Source: an uncultured Pelagibacteraceae bacterium | GTDB lineage: Bacteria > Pseudomonadota > Alphaproteobacteria > Pelagibacterales > Pelagibacteraceae | Direction: 5' to 3' | Length of the DNA: 64,000 nucleotides | NCBI GenBank assembly: GCA_902588965.1 | Contig: CACIRD010000004.1 | Coordinates: 1-64,000 of the forward strand | Part shown: in pieces, positions 52,734 through 63,438 of the stretch | Layout of the letters: each line of letters opens with the position of its first letter | Position numbering within the stretch: position 1 is the stretch's first letter | Notes under the pieces: model-generated | What the model saw: the letters and a program-made list of their open reading frames with translations, nothing else | What the model was told of the DNA's origin: nothing | Databases searched by the model: none | Position numbers and translations under genes: made by a program

Positions 52734-55315
52734 TATAATAAATTATCATCAATTTTAATAGCGGATACAACTTTTTCTTCTCCTGAAAGTTTGATTATTC
52801 TTACGCCTTGTGTATTTCTACCAGCTATTCTAATTTCTTTAACTGCGACACGAATAACTCTACCTGTGTTTGTTGATATTAATATTTCATCCCCCTCGTT
52901 AACAGGAAAAGAAGATGAAACGTTTCCATTCCTTTCTGAATTAACTATTCCAATTATGCCCTTCCCTCCTCTATTAGTAACTCTGAAATCATAGTGTGAA
53001 GTTCGTTTACCATAACCATTTTCTGTTATTGATAATATAAATTTTTGTTTAGCTTTAATTTCAGCCTTAACATCTTTGCTTACTTTGCCATTTTTGCTAT
53101 TTTTTGAATTATGTTCAATAATTGACAAAGATACAATTGAATCTTTATCGGATAAATTTATACCTCTTATTCCTTTTGAGGACCTTCCCTTGAAAATTCT
53201 TAATTTTTTAGATTCAAACCTTATACATTTGCCTAATTTTGTATTTAAAACTATATCTTGATCATCACTACAAATTTTAACTCCAATAATTTTATCATCA
53301 CTGTCTAATTTCATAGCTATTTTACCAGCTGAACTAATTGAGGAAAAATCATCAAGACTATTTTTTCTAATTTTTCCTTTACTTGTAGCAAATACAATAT
53401 GCATATTTTTCCACTCTGACTGGTCATCAGGGAATGGCATAATAGAACTAATAGATTGGTGATTTTTCAATGGTAAAATATTGAATAAAGACTTGCCTTT
53501 TGATGCTGCCGTACCTTCAGGTATTTTCCATGCCTTAAGCTTGTATACTAAGCCTTCTGTTGAAAAAAAGAGAACTGAAGTGTGTGTATTAACAGATAAA
53601 GTTTGAACAACTGAGTCCTCTTGTCTTGTTTTAATACCAGATTTTCCTTTTCCACCTCTTTTTTGTTGTTTAACATTACTTAATGAACTTCTTTTAATAT
53701 AGCCTTGTAAAGTTATGGTTATCAAAACTGATTCTTTTTGAATTGTTTCCTCTATATCGTAATTTAAGACTGCATCAATAATTTTAGTTCTTCTTGGTAC
53801 AGAATATTTTTCTTTAATATTTTTTAATTCTTCACTTATGACATTCATAAGTTCCTTTTTTGAGTTAATAACTTTTTTATATTGTGTTATTAAATCAGAA
53901 AGTTTTTTAATTTCAGACTCAATTTCATTGATACCAATAGCGGTTAATTTCTGTAATCTTAATTCTAGAATAGAGATAACTTGTGGTTCGGATAATGAAT
54001 AAATATTTTTTACATTTTTAGATTCTATCATTTTAATAAATTTTGTTGACTTGCTAATTTTCCATTTTGTGCTTAGCAGAATTTTTTTTGCATCTTCGGG
54101 TGTTTTTGATGATCTTATAATTTTTATTACTTTATCCAGATTTTCAACTGAAACGGACAATCCTATTAATATGTGAGCTCTATCTTCTGCTTTTTTTAAA
54201 TCAAATTTAGTTCTTTTTATAACAACATCTTCTCTAAATTCTAAAAAATTTTCTAAGAAATCTTTTAAATTACACGTCTTAGGTTTCTGATCTACAATTG
54301 CTAGCGTGTTAAATCCAAATGAACTTTCTATCGACGTATATTTATAAAGTTGTCTTTTAACAGTTTCTGGTTCAACTCCTCTTCTAAGGTCAATAGAAAC
54401 TCTTATTCCTTCTCTATTAGACTCGTCTCTTATATCACTAATACCTTCAATTTTTTTTTCTCTTACAAGTTCAACTATTCTTTCGTTTAATGATGATTTA
54501 TTTACTTGGTAGGGTATGGAATTTATAACAATTCTTTCTTTCCCATTTTTTCTTTGCTCGATATTTATATCGCCACGAATTTTAAAAGAGCCTCTTCCAC
54601 TTTTGTACCCTTCTTTGATAATATTTTTTCCTATTATAGTGCCACCTGTAGGGAAATCTGGTCCAGGTATGTGCTTCATTAGTTCGCCTAATTTTATCTC
54701 TCTATTATTAATTAAAGCCAATGTTCCATTAATTATTTCTCCAAGATTATGTGGTGGAATACTTGTTGCCATACCTACGGCAATACCTCCTGCGCCATTT
54801 ACCAAAAGATTTGGATATTGTGCCGGTAATACAACTGGTTCTTTTTCAGTCTCATCGTAATTGCTTTTGAAATCAACAGTGTCCTTTTCAATATCTTCAA
54901 TCATATATTTAGATATTTTTGACAATTTGGTTTCTGTATAACGCATTGCGGCAGCTGGATCTCCATCTATAGATCCAAAATTTCCTTGTCCATCTATCAA
55001 AGGCAAGCTCATCGAAAAATCTTGAACCATTCTGACTAGAGCGTCATAAACAGCTTGATCTCCATGAGGATGGTATTTACCTATAACATCTCCTACAATT
55101 CTTGCAGATTTTCTAAACTGCTTACTCCAATCAAAACCTCCTTTGTGCATTGCAAAAAGTATTCTTCTGTGAACAGGTTTTAATCCATCTCTTACATCGG
55201 GCAAAGCTCTGCTAACTATCACGCTCATAGCATAAGAAAGATAAGATGAACTCATCTCATCATACATTGCTATAGATTTAATATTTTGTTTTTTCGAATT
55301 TTCTATTTTTTCCAT
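52733..55315 (-). CDS. gyrA: DNA gyrase subunit A
   Basis: Type II topoisomerase subunit introducing negative supercoils, 860 aa. The N-terminal breakage-reunion domain has [20 protein letters not shown], the active-site tyrosine Y126 in [10 protein letters not shown] and the quinolone-region [15 protein letters not shown], in which Gln87 stands at the position of E. coli Ser83. The C-terminal pinwheel domain includes the GyrA-box [12 protein letters not shown]. Full length. Six bases separate it from the ssb gene upstream. Confidence 0.97.
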   Translation of the reverse strand: MEKIENSKKQNIKSIAMYDEMSSSYLSYAMSVIVSRALPDVRDGLKPVHRRILFAMHKGGFDWSKQFRKSARIVGDVIGKYHPHGDQAVYDALVRMVQDFSMSLPLIDGQGNFGSIDGDPAAAMRYTETKLSKISKYMIEDIEKDTVDFKSNYDETEKEPVVLPAQYPNLLVNGAGGIAVGMATSIPPHNLGEIINGTLALINNREIKLGELMKHIPGPDFPTGGTIIGKNIIKEGYKSGRGSFKIRGDINIEQRKNGKERIVINSIPYQVNKSSLNERIVELVREKKIEGISDIRDESNREGIRVSIDLRRGVEPETVKRQLYKYTSIESSFGFNTLAIVDQKPKTCNLKDFLENFLEFREDVVIKRTKFDLKKAEDRAHILIGLSVSVENLDKVIKIIRSSKTPEDAKKILLSTKWKISKSTKFIKMIESKNVKNIYSLSEPQVISILELRLQKLTAIGINEIESEIKKLSDLITQYKKVINSKKELMNVISEELKNIKEKYSVPRRTKIIDAVLNYDIEETIQKESVLITITLQGYIKRSSLSNVKQQKRGGKGKSGIKTRQEDSVVQTLSVNTHTSVLFFSTEGLVYKLKAWKIPEGTAASKGKSLFNILPLKNHQSISSIMPFPDDQSEWKNMHIVFATSKGKIRKNSLDDFSSISSAGKIAMKLDSDDKIIGVKICSDDQDIVLNTKLGKCIRFESKKLRIFKGRSSKGIRGINLSDKDSIVSLSIIEHNSKNSKNGKVSKDVKAEIKAKQKFILSITENGYGKRTSHYDFRVTNRGGKGIIGIVNSERNGNVSSSFPVNEGDEILISTNTGRVIRVAVKEIRIAGRNTQGVRIIKLSGEEKVVSAIKIDDNLL

Positions 55316-55320
55316 AAAAC

Positions 55321-55770
55321 CTAAAATGGAATATCGTCATCAAGATCACTAGGAGAATCTTGTGAAGTGCCTTCAATAGATTTTGAATTATCTTGATTTG
55401 ATAAATTATTACTAGAACCGCTACCGAGCATAGTTATTGAGGAGTTATAACCTTGAATAACTATTTCTGTAGAATATTTGTCTTGGCCTGATTGTTCGTC
55501 TTTCCATTTCCTAGTTGATATTTGACCCTCAACATATATTTGAGCACCTTTTTTTAGATATTGTTTTACTACGTTGACTAAACCTTCATTAAATACAACT
55601 ATACGGTGCCATTCGGTTTTTTCTTTTTTTTCGCCTGAATTCTTATCTTTCCAGCTTTGACTTGTTGCTAGGCTTAGTCTGGCCACACTCTTACCATTTA
55701 CCATTTGCTTGATTTCTGGGTCTGCGCCTAAACGGCCTATTAATAATACTTTATTTAAGCTTCCTGCCAT
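55321..55770 (-). CDS. ssb: Single-stranded DNA-binding protein
   Basis: SSB (149 aa) protects ssDNA and recruits repair and replication proteins. The OB-fold shows [40 protein letters not shown] and [20 protein letters not shown] flexible Ser/Asn-rich linker (about 112-140) leads to the acidic tip DLDDDIPF that binds partners. It stands back to back with uvrA (93-bp gap), the classical divergent ssb-uvrA arrangement. Confidence 0.97.
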   Translation of the reverse strand: MAGSLNKVLLIGRLGADPEIKQMVNGKSVARLSLATSQSWKDKNSGEKKEKTEWHRIVVFNEGLVNVVKQYLKKGAQIYVEGQISTRKWKDEQSGQDKYSTEIVIQGYNSSITMLGSGSSNNLSNQDNSKSIEGTSQDSPSDLDDDIPF

Positions 55771-55863
55771 AATATTTTAATGATGATATAAATTATTTTT
55801 ATATATTTATATCATAAATTTAGAACTGAGTATTAATTTTATTTAACTAAAGCAACAAAAAAT

Positions 55864-58740
55864 ATGCTTAAAAACATAGTTATTAAAGGTGCAAAAGAAC
55901 ATAATTTAAAGAATATTTCTTTAAGTGTTCCAAAAAACAAATTTGTTGTAATAACAGGTCTTTCAGGGTCAGGAAAATCTTCCTTAGCTTTTGATACCAT
56001 TTATGCCGAAGGCCAAAGAAGGTATGTGGAAAGTTTATCAGCTTATGCAAGACAGTTTTTAGATAAAATGAAGAAACCTAATGTTGATTTAATTGAGGGA
56101 TTAAGTCCAGCAATATCAATAGAACAAAAAAACACATCCAAAAATCCGAGATCAACAGTAGCTACTGTAACGGAAATTTATGATTATATGAGAGTTTTGT
56201 ATGCAAGAGTTGGCACGCCATACTCTCCATTTACAGGAAAGAAAATACAATCCCAAACAATTTCTCAAATGGTCGACAAAATAAAAGAGTTGCCAAAAAA
56301 ATCTACGATATACTTATATTCACCTGTGGTAAGAGGAAGAAAGGGTGAGTATAAAAAAGAAATAGCTATATACAAACGTAGAGGTTTTAGAAAAATAAAA
56401 ATTGACAGTAAACTTTACGATATAGAAAAGGCTCCCGATTTAAATAAGAAATTAAAACATGATATTTCAATTTTAGTTGACAGAATTGTATTAAACTCAG
56501 AGTTAGGAAACAGACTTGCTGAAAGTATAGAGGTAGCTCTAAATCTTTCAAATGGGCTTTTGTTTGTGGAGTACGAAAATGAAACATTGCCAATAAAATT
56601 TAGAAAAATAGAAAAATTAATCTTTTCATCAAAATTTGCCTGTCCTGAAAGTGGATTTACTATTGAAGAAATAGAACCTAGATTATTTTCATTTAATAGT
56701 CCTTACGGGGCTTGTCAGGAGTGTGAAGGTATAGGTATTAAGCTAAATGTTGATCCTTCTTTGGTAGTACCAAATGAAAAAAAATCTATTATCGATGGTG
56801 CTATTGAACCTTGGTCAAAATCTTCTACTTTGTATTATGCTCAAACATTAACATCGCTATCAAAACATTATAATTTTTCAATGGATGAAAAATGGCACAA
56901 ACTTTCAAAAAAAGTAAAAGATGTAATACTATATGGATCTGATGATGAGGAAATTAAATTTACATATGACGATGGTTACGAAAAGTATTCGCATAAAAAA
57001 ACTTTTGAAGGTGTTGTAAATAACTTAGAAAGAAGATATTTAGAAACAGATAGTGATTGGAAAAGAGAGGAAATATCTCAATATCAATCAGATACAAAAT
57101 GTGAAGTTTGTAATGGTTTTAGACTAAAAGACGAGGCTCTATGTGTTAAAATCAACCAATTGCACATAAGTGAAGTTACGGAAAAATCGATAATTGAAGC
57201 TCAAAAATGGTTTAAAGAACTTGAAACAAAACTTAACCATACAGAATTAAAAATTGCACAACACATACTTAAAGAAATAAATGAAAGATTAAACTTTTTG
57301 TTAAATGTCGGTTTAGATTATTTAACTTTGTCCAGAGAATCTGGCACTTTGTCTGGGGGTGAGTCTCAAAGGATAAGGCTAGCCTCACAAATTGGATCTG
57401 GATTAACTGGCGTTTTATATGTATTAGATGAGCCATCTATTGGTTTACATCAAAAAGATAATGTAAAATTAATTAATGCTCTAAAAAGACTCAGAGACCT
57501 TGGTAATACAGTTATAGTTGTAGAGCATGATACAGAAACGATGGAAAATGCAGATCATATAATAGATCTTGGTCCACAAGCAGGAAGCAATGGTGGTGAA
57601 ATAGTTGCACAAGGTGATTTTAATGAAATTTTAAAAAATGAAAAAAGTATAACTGGTAATTACCTTTCAAATAAAAAATTTATTCCTATACCAAAAAAAA
57701 GACGCTTTGCTAAAAATGGTCGATTTTTAGAAATTGGTGGAGCTACAGGTAATAATTTAAAAAATGTAAATTTAAAAATACCATTTGGTTGTTTTACATG
57801 CGTGACTGGTGTTTCTGGAAGTGGAAAATCAACTTTGATTCTTCAGACTTTATACAACTCTTTAAATATTTCTTTAAATAACAATAAATCAAGAAAAATT
57901 CCTATGCCTTTTAAAAAATTAAAAGGTGTTGAATTAATAGATAAAATTATAAATATTGATCAATCGCCAATTGGAAGAACACCAAGGTCAAACCCAGCGA
58001 CTTATACAGGGGCATTTGGTCCAATTAGAGATTGGTTTACAAATTTACCTGAATCTAAAACAAGAGGTTATAAACCAGGGCGTTTCTCTTTTAATGTTAA
58101 AGGTGGAAGGTGTGAGGCATGTGAAGGAGATGGTGTAATAACTTATGAAATGCATTTTTTACCAGATGTTTATATAACTTGTGATGAATGCAAAGGAAGT
58201 AGGTATAATAGAGAAACTCTAGAAATAAAATTTAAAGATAAAAGTATCGCCGAAGTGCTAAATATGACTGTTGATGAAGGTTGTGATTATTTTGAAAATA
58301 TACCAGCCGTCAGGTCAAAGCTTTTAACGCTAAAAAAAGTTGGTCTTGGTTATATAAAAATTGGGCAACAGGCCACTACTCTTTCTGGTGGTGAAGCTCA
58401 AAGAATAAAACTAGCAAAAGAACTATCCAGAAGATCCACTGGTAGAACATTATATATTTTAGATGAACCAACAACAGGTCTTCATCAACATGATATTAAA
58501 AAGTTGCTTGAAATACTCCATACATTTGTTGCTACAGGGAATACTGTTGTAGTTATTGAACACAATTTAGATGTAATTAAAACTGCTGATTATATAGTTG
58601 ATATGGGTCCCGATGGTGGTGTGAATGGTGGTAATATTATCGCAGAAGGTAAGCCCGAGGAAATAACTATCATTAAAGAAAGTTATACTGGTCAATTTTT
58701 GAAAGATTTATTTGAGAATAAAATAAAAAAAATAGCTTAA
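55864..58740 (+). CDS. uvrA: Excinuclease ABC subunit A
   Basis: Damage-recognition ATPase of nucleotide excision repair, 958 aa. Two ABC modules: Walker A in [20 protein letters not shown] and in [18 protein letters not shown], with signature [16 protein letters not shown] and [16 protein letters not shown]. The zinc modules are [16 protein letters not shown] with CQEC (one position Ser for Cys, as in other alphaproteobacteria) and CEACEGDG with CDECKG. Full length. Transcribed divergently from ssb. Confidence 0.98.
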   Translation: MLKNIVIKGAKEHNLKNISLSVPKNKFVVITGLSGSGKSSLAFDTIYAEGQRRYVESLSAYARQFLDKMKKPNVDLIEGLSPAISIEQKNTSKNPRSTVATVTEIYDYMRVLYARVGTPYSPFTGKKIQSQTISQMVDKIKELPKKSTIYLYSPVVRGRKGEYKKEIAIYKRRGFRKIKIDSKLYDIEKAPDLNKKLKHDISILVDRIVLNSELGNRLAESIEVALNLSNGLLFVEYENETLPIKFRKIEKLIFSSKFACPESGFTIEEIEPRLFSFNSPYGACQECEGIGIKLNVDPSLVVPNEKKSIIDGAIEPWSKSSTLYYAQTLTSLSKHYNFSMDEKWHKLSKKVKDVILYGSDDEEIKFTYDDGYEKYSHKKTFEGVVNNLERRYLETDSDWKREEISQYQSDTKCEVCNGFRLKDEALCVKINQLHISEVTEKSIIEAQKWFKELETKLNHTELKIAQHILKEINERLNFLLNVGLDYLTLSRESGTLSGGESQRIRLASQIGSGLTGVLYVLDEPSIGLHQKDNVKLINALKRLRDLGNTVIVVEHDTETMENADHIIDLGPQAGSNGGEIVAQGDFNEILKNEKSITGNYLSNKKFIPIPKKRRFAKNGRFLEIGGATGNNLKNVNLKIPFGCFTCVTGVSGSGKSTLILQTLYNSLNISLNNNKSRKIPMPFKKLKGVELIDKIINIDQSPIGRTPRSNPATYTGAFGPIRDWFTNLPESKTRGYKPGRFSFNVKGGRCEACEGDGVITYEMHFLPDVYITCDECKGSRYNRETLEIKFKDKSIAEVLNMTVDEGCDYFENIPAVRSKLLTLKKVGLGYIKIGQQATTLSGGEAQRIKLAKELSRRSTGRTLYILDEPTTGLHQHDIKKLLEILHTFVATGNTVVVIEHNLDVIKTADYIVDMGPDGGVNGGNIIAEGKPEEITIIKESYTGQFLKDLFENKIKKIA

Positions 58741-58771
58741 TTTAAATGATAATTATGCTATATTAATTTAT

Positions 58772-59362
58772 ATGACAAATTTTTTAACATCCTTACCCAA
58801 AACAATACACGCGTCTTTAGCTATATCTATATTACTATTTTTGGGGTTATTTTTTAATAATGAAGGTTTTGAATTTGATGTTATATTTTGGAGTTGGTTA
58901 GTTAGATACATACATGTTGTTGTTGCAATCATGTGGATTGGTTTATTGTGGTATTTTAATTTTGTACAAATTCCTAATATGCCGAGAATACCAGATGAAC
59001 AAAAACCTGCAATAGGTAAAGTAATTGCGCCAGCTGCACTTTTTTATTTTCGGTGGGCAGCTTTAGCAACAATTATATCTGGGTTAATTTTAGCATGGCT
59101 TAATGGATATCTTCACGACGCAATGACATTGGGTGGTGGTAAATATACTGCAATTGGTATTGGAATGTGGCTAGGTTTAATTATGGGTATTAATGTGTGG
59201 TTTGTAATTTGGCCGAACCAAAAAAGAGCTCTAGGCATAGTTGAGGCAGATCCAGATCTAAAGGCAAAGTCAGCAAAAACAGCAATGCTATTTTCTAGAA
59301 CTAATACACTACTTTCACTTCCCATGCTGTTATCAATGGTTGCAGCGCAGAATTTATATTAA
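58772..59362 (+). CDS. PuuD-like membrane protein (urate-hydroxylase family, no cytochrome domain)
   Basis: Predicted membrane protein with about four helices (196 aa), matching the membrane domain of the PuuD-type urate hydroxylase/urate oxidase N-terminal family: RYIHVVVAIMWIGLLWYFNF, FYFRWAALATIISGLILAWL, IGMWLGLIMGINVWFVIWPN and KSAKTAMLFSRTNTLLSLPM. The C-terminal c-type heme domain of PuuD is absent: no CxxCH is present. Several conserved His and Trp could bind heme. Function in this organism is uncertain; urate catabolism genes are not nearby. It follows uvrA on the same strand. Confidence 0.75.
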   Translation: MTNFLTSLPKTIHASLAISILLFLGLFFNNEGFEFDVIFWSWLVRYIHVVVAIMWIGLLWYFNFVQIPNMPRIPDEQKPAIGKVIAPAALFYFRWAALATIISGLILAWLNGYLHDAMTLGGGKYTAIGIGMWLGLIMGINVWFVIWPNQKRALGIVEADPDLKAKSAKTAMLFSRTNTLLSLPMLLSMVAAQNLY

Positions 59363-59367
59363 TTATA

Positions 59368-60264
59368 CTAATCTTCTTTTTTGGCTACAGTTTTATATGA
59401 AACTCTAAGATATACTAATACAGGGTTAGCAATATAAATAGAGGAATAAGTTCCAAATACAACACCTAAAATCATTGCTAAGGAAAAACCCTTAAGGATC
59501 TCACCACCAAATATAAAAATAGAAACAAGAGCTAATAAAGTAGTGGATGAAGTTATAATTGTTCTTGAAAGAGTTTCGTTAATTGAAAGATTTGTTAATT
59601 CATTAATTTTAATGTCTAAATGTTTTTTTAAATTTTCTCTGACTCTGTCAAATATAACAACAGTATCATTCATTGAATATCCAACTATAGTTAAGATAGC
59701 AGCAACAATTGAGAGGTTAACTTCTAAATTTAATAATGAGAAACAGCCCATAGTAATTATAACGTCATGAAATAAAGCTAATATTGCACCAATACTAAAC
59801 TGCCATTCAAATCTAACCCAAATATAAAATAGCATAGCTCCTAGTGCTACACAGATAGCAATTAACCCATTTTTTAAAAGTTCAGCACTAACTTTGGGAC
59901 CTACGTTTTCAACTCTTCTAAACTCAAAATTACCAGTTAATGTCTCATTGAGATTTTGTTTGATATTTCGAATTAAATTTTTATCAGTTTGTTTTTTTTC
60001 AAATTTAATTAAATAATCTGTTTCTTTTCCGAACTTTTTAATGGCTACATCCCCTAGATCCATATTTGAAAAAGCATTTCTAAGTGACGAAATATTACTT
60101 TGTTTATCCAAAACTCTTAGTTCAATTAAAGTTCCTCCCTTAAAATCAACACCAAAATTTAATCCTTTAAAAAACAATAATAAAATTGAAATTACTATTA
60201 ATGATAAAGATAAAACATTAAAAAATTTATAATATTTATTAAATTGAATATTTTTGAATTTCAT
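59368..60264 (-). CDS. secF: Protein translocase subunit SecF
   Basis: Proton-driven accessory of SecYEG, 298 aa, six membrane helices. Typical stretches are GLNFGVDFKGGTLIELRVLD at the first periplasmic domain, RVENVGPKVSAELLKNGL, NDTVVIFDRVRENLKKH (DRVREN signature) and a C-terminal GGEILKGFSLAMILGVVFGTYSS. It lies just downstream of secD with no gap and is convergent with the PuuD-like gene. Confidence 0.96.
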   Translation of the reverse strand: MKFKNIQFNKYYKFFNVLSLSLIVISILLLFFKGLNFGVDFKGGTLIELRVLDKQSNISSLRNAFSNMDLGDVAIKKFGKETDYLIKFEKKQTDKNLIRNIKQNLNETLTGNFEFRRVENVGPKVSAELLKNGLIAICVALGAMLFYIWVRFEWQFSIGAILALFHDVIITMGCFSLLNLEVNLSIVAAILTIVGYSMNDTVVIFDRVRENLKKHLDIKINELTNLSINETLSRTIITSSTTLLALVSIFIFGGEILKGFSLAMILGVVFGTYSSIYIANPVLVYLRVSYKTVAKKED

Positions 60265-61820
60265 TATATTAAATTTTCCTTGTTTTTGTTTTTTAATAAA
60301 TAAAATGATGTTAGTAGTCTTGCTATAAAATATACTGAAAACAAAGTAGTAAAAATACCCACCCCTAAAGTGACAGAAAATCCTTTTATTGGTCCCGAAC
60401 CTAGAAAAAATAAAATCATTGCTGCTATAAGCGTTGTTATATTTGCGTCTAAAATTGCTGCTCTAGATTTGGTATACCCTGAGTCAAAAGCTATAACTTG
60501 GTTTTTTTCATACATTTTTTCCTCTTTTATTCTTTCAAAAATTAAAACGTTGGCATCAACAGCCATACCAACTGTAAGAATAATGCCTGCTATACCTGGT
60601 AGTGTTAATGTTGCTTCAAATAAAGTTAAAACACCTATTAAAAAAAATAAATTTAAAATTAAAGCTGTGTTAGCAATTAATCCAAAAATTCTATATTTTA
60701 TCAACATAAAGAGTATCACTAGAATAAAACCAATTAATAAGGCTATTAATCCTGCCTTTATAGAATCTTCTCCCAAGTCTGGGCCTACAGTTCTTTCTTC
60801 AATAATATTCATCGGTGCTGGTAAAGCACCTGACCTTAGCAATAAAGCAAGGTCAGTAGCGGATTGAAAGGTAAAACCACCAGTAATACGACCTGATCCA
60901 CTAATAATTGCGTCTCTTACGACTGGTGCACTTATAATTTTACCATCAAGAACAATAGCCAGTCTTTTACCAATTGAGTTTGTTGTTGATTTACCAAATC
61001 TTTTCGCACCTACTCTATCAAGTGTAAATGAAACTATAGGTTCATTGGTTTCTGTATCCATTCTTGGCTGTGCATCAATTAGGTTTTCACCGCTAATGAT
61101 AATTCTTTTATTAACATTTGCAATTTCTGAACCATCTTCGAATTCAAGCATCTCAGATCCAAAGGTTCCTTCTGATGATTTGGAAATATATCTAAAAGAT
61201 AAATTTGCGGTCTTTCCAAGCAAATTTTTAATACGCATAGGGTCATCTAGACCGGGTAATTCCACTAATATTCTATCATTTCCTCTTTTTAAAATATTGG
61301 GCTCGTTAGTACCTACTTCATCAACTCTTCTTCTTACTATTTCAATTGCTTGGTCAAGAGATGATGTTTTTAAACTTATTAAACCATATTTAGAAAGTTT
61401 TAAATTAAACAAATTTTTTTCCAAAGTTATTTCGTATTGAAAAGATTTAAATTTATCAATGTAAGGATTAATCGACTCTTCTTTATCATTTAAAAAATCA
61501 TTAACTTTTTCAATATCTGATGATTTAGTTTCGAATGATATGATCTCATTTTTTGAAATTTTTATATTTGAAATTGCAATTTTTTTTTCTTTAAAGAATT
61601 TTTTCAAAAATATAATTTTATTTTGTAATTCTTTCAGTATTACTGGCTCATTATCAATTTCTAAAAGCAAATAAGAACCACCTTGAAGATCTAGACCTAG
61701 ATTAATTTTTTTTTTATTAAAATTATTATCAAACTTAGCAAAATTAGATAAAGTAAATAAAATAAAAAAAACTGAAACAAGACCTATCAATATAATTTTT
61801 GTTTTAGAAAAATTAAGCAC
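60264..61820 (-). CDS. secD: Protein translocase subunit SecD
   Basis: Larger SecDF subunit, 518 aa. It begins with a membrane helix and KKINLGLDLQGGSYLLLEID, then the long periplasmic P1 domain (VRRRVDEVGTNEPNILKRG, ILVELPGLDDPMRIKNLLG, SFTLDRVGAKRFGKSTTNSI), and five C-terminal helices with LIALLIGFILVILFML, MAVDANVLIFERIKEE and GSGPIKGFSVTLGVGIFTT. Order in transcript is tatC, serS, yajC, secD, secF. Confidence 0.96.
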   Translation of the reverse strand: MLNFSKTKIILIGLVSVFFILFTLSNFAKFDNNFNKKKINLGLDLQGGSYLLLEIDNEPVILKELQNKIIFLKKFFKEKKIAISNIKISKNEIISFETKSSDIEKVNDFLNDKEESINPYIDKFKSFQYEITLEKNLFNLKLSKYGLISLKTSSLDQAIEIVRRRVDEVGTNEPNILKRGNDRILVELPGLDDPMRIKNLLGKTANLSFRYISKSSEGTFGSEMLEFEDGSEIANVNKRIIISGENLIDAQPRMDTETNEPIVSFTLDRVGAKRFGKSTTNSIGKRLAIVLDGKIISAPVVRDAIISGSGRITGGFTFQSATDLALLLRSGALPAPMNIIEERTVGPDLGEDSIKAGLIALLIGFILVILFMLIKYRIFGLIANTALILNLFFLIGVLTLFEATLTLPGIAGIILTVGMAVDANVLIFERIKEEKMYEKNQVIAFDSGYTKSRAAILDANITTLIAAMILFFLGSGPIKGFSVTLGVGIFTTLFSVYFIARLLTSFYLLKNKNKENLI

Positions 61821-61837
61821 TTTTAATTATTTGAAAT

Positions 61838-62125
61838 TTATTTTTTAGCTTCTTGATTACTTAATAATGATTGGACACCAGTTGTTTTAACTATTTCAAC
61901 CTTAATGCCATCTGCTATCTCAACTTCAATTTTGTCGTTGTCAATTATTCTTTCCACTCTACCAACAATACCCCCAGAAGTAACTACCTTGTCACCTCTT
62001 TTTAAATTTTCTACCATATTTTTATGGTCTTTTACTTTTTTTTGTTGTGGTCTTATTAAAAAAAAATAGAAAATTACGAAAATTAATATTAACGGTATAA
62101 ATTGACCTATTCCTGAATTTGACAT
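61838..62125 (-). CDS. yajC: Preprotein translocase subunit YajC
   Basis: Small SecDF-associated membrane protein, 95 aa. One N-terminal helix (about 7-24, FIPLILIFVIFYFFLI) ends in the invariant RPQQKKVKDHKNMVENLKRG, followed by DKVVTSGGIVGRVERI and a beta-rich C terminus. Directly upstream of secD in the transcript, the standard yajC-secD-secF order. Confidence 0.95.
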   Translation of the reverse strand: MSNSGIGQFIPLILIFVIFYFFLIRPQQKKVKDHKNMVENLKRGDKVVTSGGIVGRVERIIDNDKIEVEIADGIKVEIVKTTGVQSLLSNQEAKK

Positions 62126-62178
62126 TTTGCTTACCTGATTTTCTTGTGTTTTATACTATAAAAATTATTAACACAACT

Positions 62179-63438
62179 CTAATTGTTTGTAATTTTTTTT
62201 AAATTATTCATATAAGGCCTCAGAACCTCTGGTACAGTAATACTTCCGTCAGCTTCTTGATAATTTTCAAGTATTGCAATTAAAGTTCTTCCTACGGCTA
62301 GTCCACTTCCATTTAAAGTACCAACATGGTTTGTTTCATTTTTATCATTTTTATATCTCGCTTTCATGCGTCTTGACTGGAAAGTACCACAAGATGAACA
62401 GCTAGATATTTCTCGATACTTATTTTCAGATGGTAGCCAAACTTCAATATCATAAGTCTTTTCAGCACTGAAACCCATATCACCAGAACACAATATTACT
62501 TTTCTATATGGAATTTTTAAAGAGTCTAAAATTCCGGTTGCACAATTTGTCATTCTTTCCAATTCATCAGAACAATGATTAGGTTCAACTATGCTTACCA
62601 ATTCAACTTTGTAAAATTGATGTTGGCGTATCATTCCCTTAGTGTCCTTACCATAACTACCAGCCTCTTTTCTAAAGCACGGAGTAGCGGCTACCAATCG
62701 CATAGGTAAATCTTTTTTATTTATAATTTTATCTTTAACAATATTGGTTAATATGACTTCAGCAGTAGGTATAAGAAATTTTCTATCATTTTTATCATCA
62801 AGTTTTACCTCAAATTGGTCTGACTCAAATTTGGGTAGTTGACCAGTTCCGTACATAGTATTTTCTGATGCTAACAAAGGTGGTGAAATTTCTGTGTATC
62901 CATTTTCAAGAATGTGTTTGTCTAACATAAAATTTGATAAAGCTCTTTCTAGCAAAGCAATTTTATCTTTAATAAAAACAAAACGTGAACCAGTTGTTTT
63001 CGTAGCAAGATCAAAATCCATCATATTTAATTTTTCACCTATTTCATGATGTGATTTAGGTTGAAAATTAAACTTTTTAATATTTCCTTTTTTTTCTATT
63101 TCGATATTTGAACTTTCATCTTTTCCGTTAGGCACATCTTCAAGCGGAATATTTGGAATTGAGGACAGTATGTTCTCAAGCTCAATTTTAACTTCAGATT
63201 GTTTTTTGCTTATTGAGTCTATTTCTAAAGATATTTTTTTTGATTTTTCAAAAAGAGTTTTGTCTTTTGTTTTAGAGATATCTTTCTTTTCTTTTTCCAG
63301 TTTTTCCTTCTCTTGAATTAATGTTCTATTTTTTATATCAAGTTCAGTTATTTCATTTTTATCTAATTTAATATTTCGTTTTGAAATAGACTCGATAAAT
63401 TTATCTATATCTGATCTAATATCCTTAATATTATGCAT
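62179..63438 (-). CDS. serS: Seryl-tRNA synthetase
   Basis: Class II aminoacyl-tRNA synthetase, about 419 aa. An N-terminal coiled-coil arm (about 1-100, highly Lys/Glu-rich) binds the long variable arm of tRNA-Ser. Class II motif 1 lies in FMLDKHILENGYTEISPPLL, motif 2 in RLVAATPCFRKEAGSYGKDTKG (outline), motif 3 in GLAVGRTLIAILENYQEADG. The frame is open to 63465, but I place the start at ATG 63438 (MHNIKDIRSDIDKF), which overlaps the tatC stop by 8 bp and gives the normal N terminus. Confidence 0.96.
   Translation of the reverse strand: MHNIKDIRSDIDKFIESISKRNIKLDKNEITELDIKNRTLIQEKEKLEKEKKDISKTKDKTLFEKSKKISLEIDSISKKQSEVKIELENILSSIPNIPLEDVPNGKDESSNIEIEKKGNIKKFNFQPKSHHEIGEKLNMMDFDLATKTTGSRFVFIKDKIALLERALSNFMLDKHILENGYTEISPPLLASENTMYGTGQLPKFESDQFEVKLDDKNDRKFLIPTAEVILTNIVKDKIINKKDLPMRLVAATPCFRKEAGSYGKDTKGMIRQHQFYKVELVSIVEPNHCSDELERMTNCATGILDSLKIPYRKVILCSGDMGFSAEKTYDIEVWLPSENKYREISSCSSCGTFQSRRMKARYKNDKNETNHVGTLNGSGLAVGRTLIAILENYQEADGSITVPEVLRPYMNNLKKITNN

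Noticed and set aside
54516-54860. Open frame on the plus strand within gyrA, and similar long antisense frames (for example in secD, plsX and metG)
   Set aside because: They are antisense shadows of firmly identified genes, with no family features.
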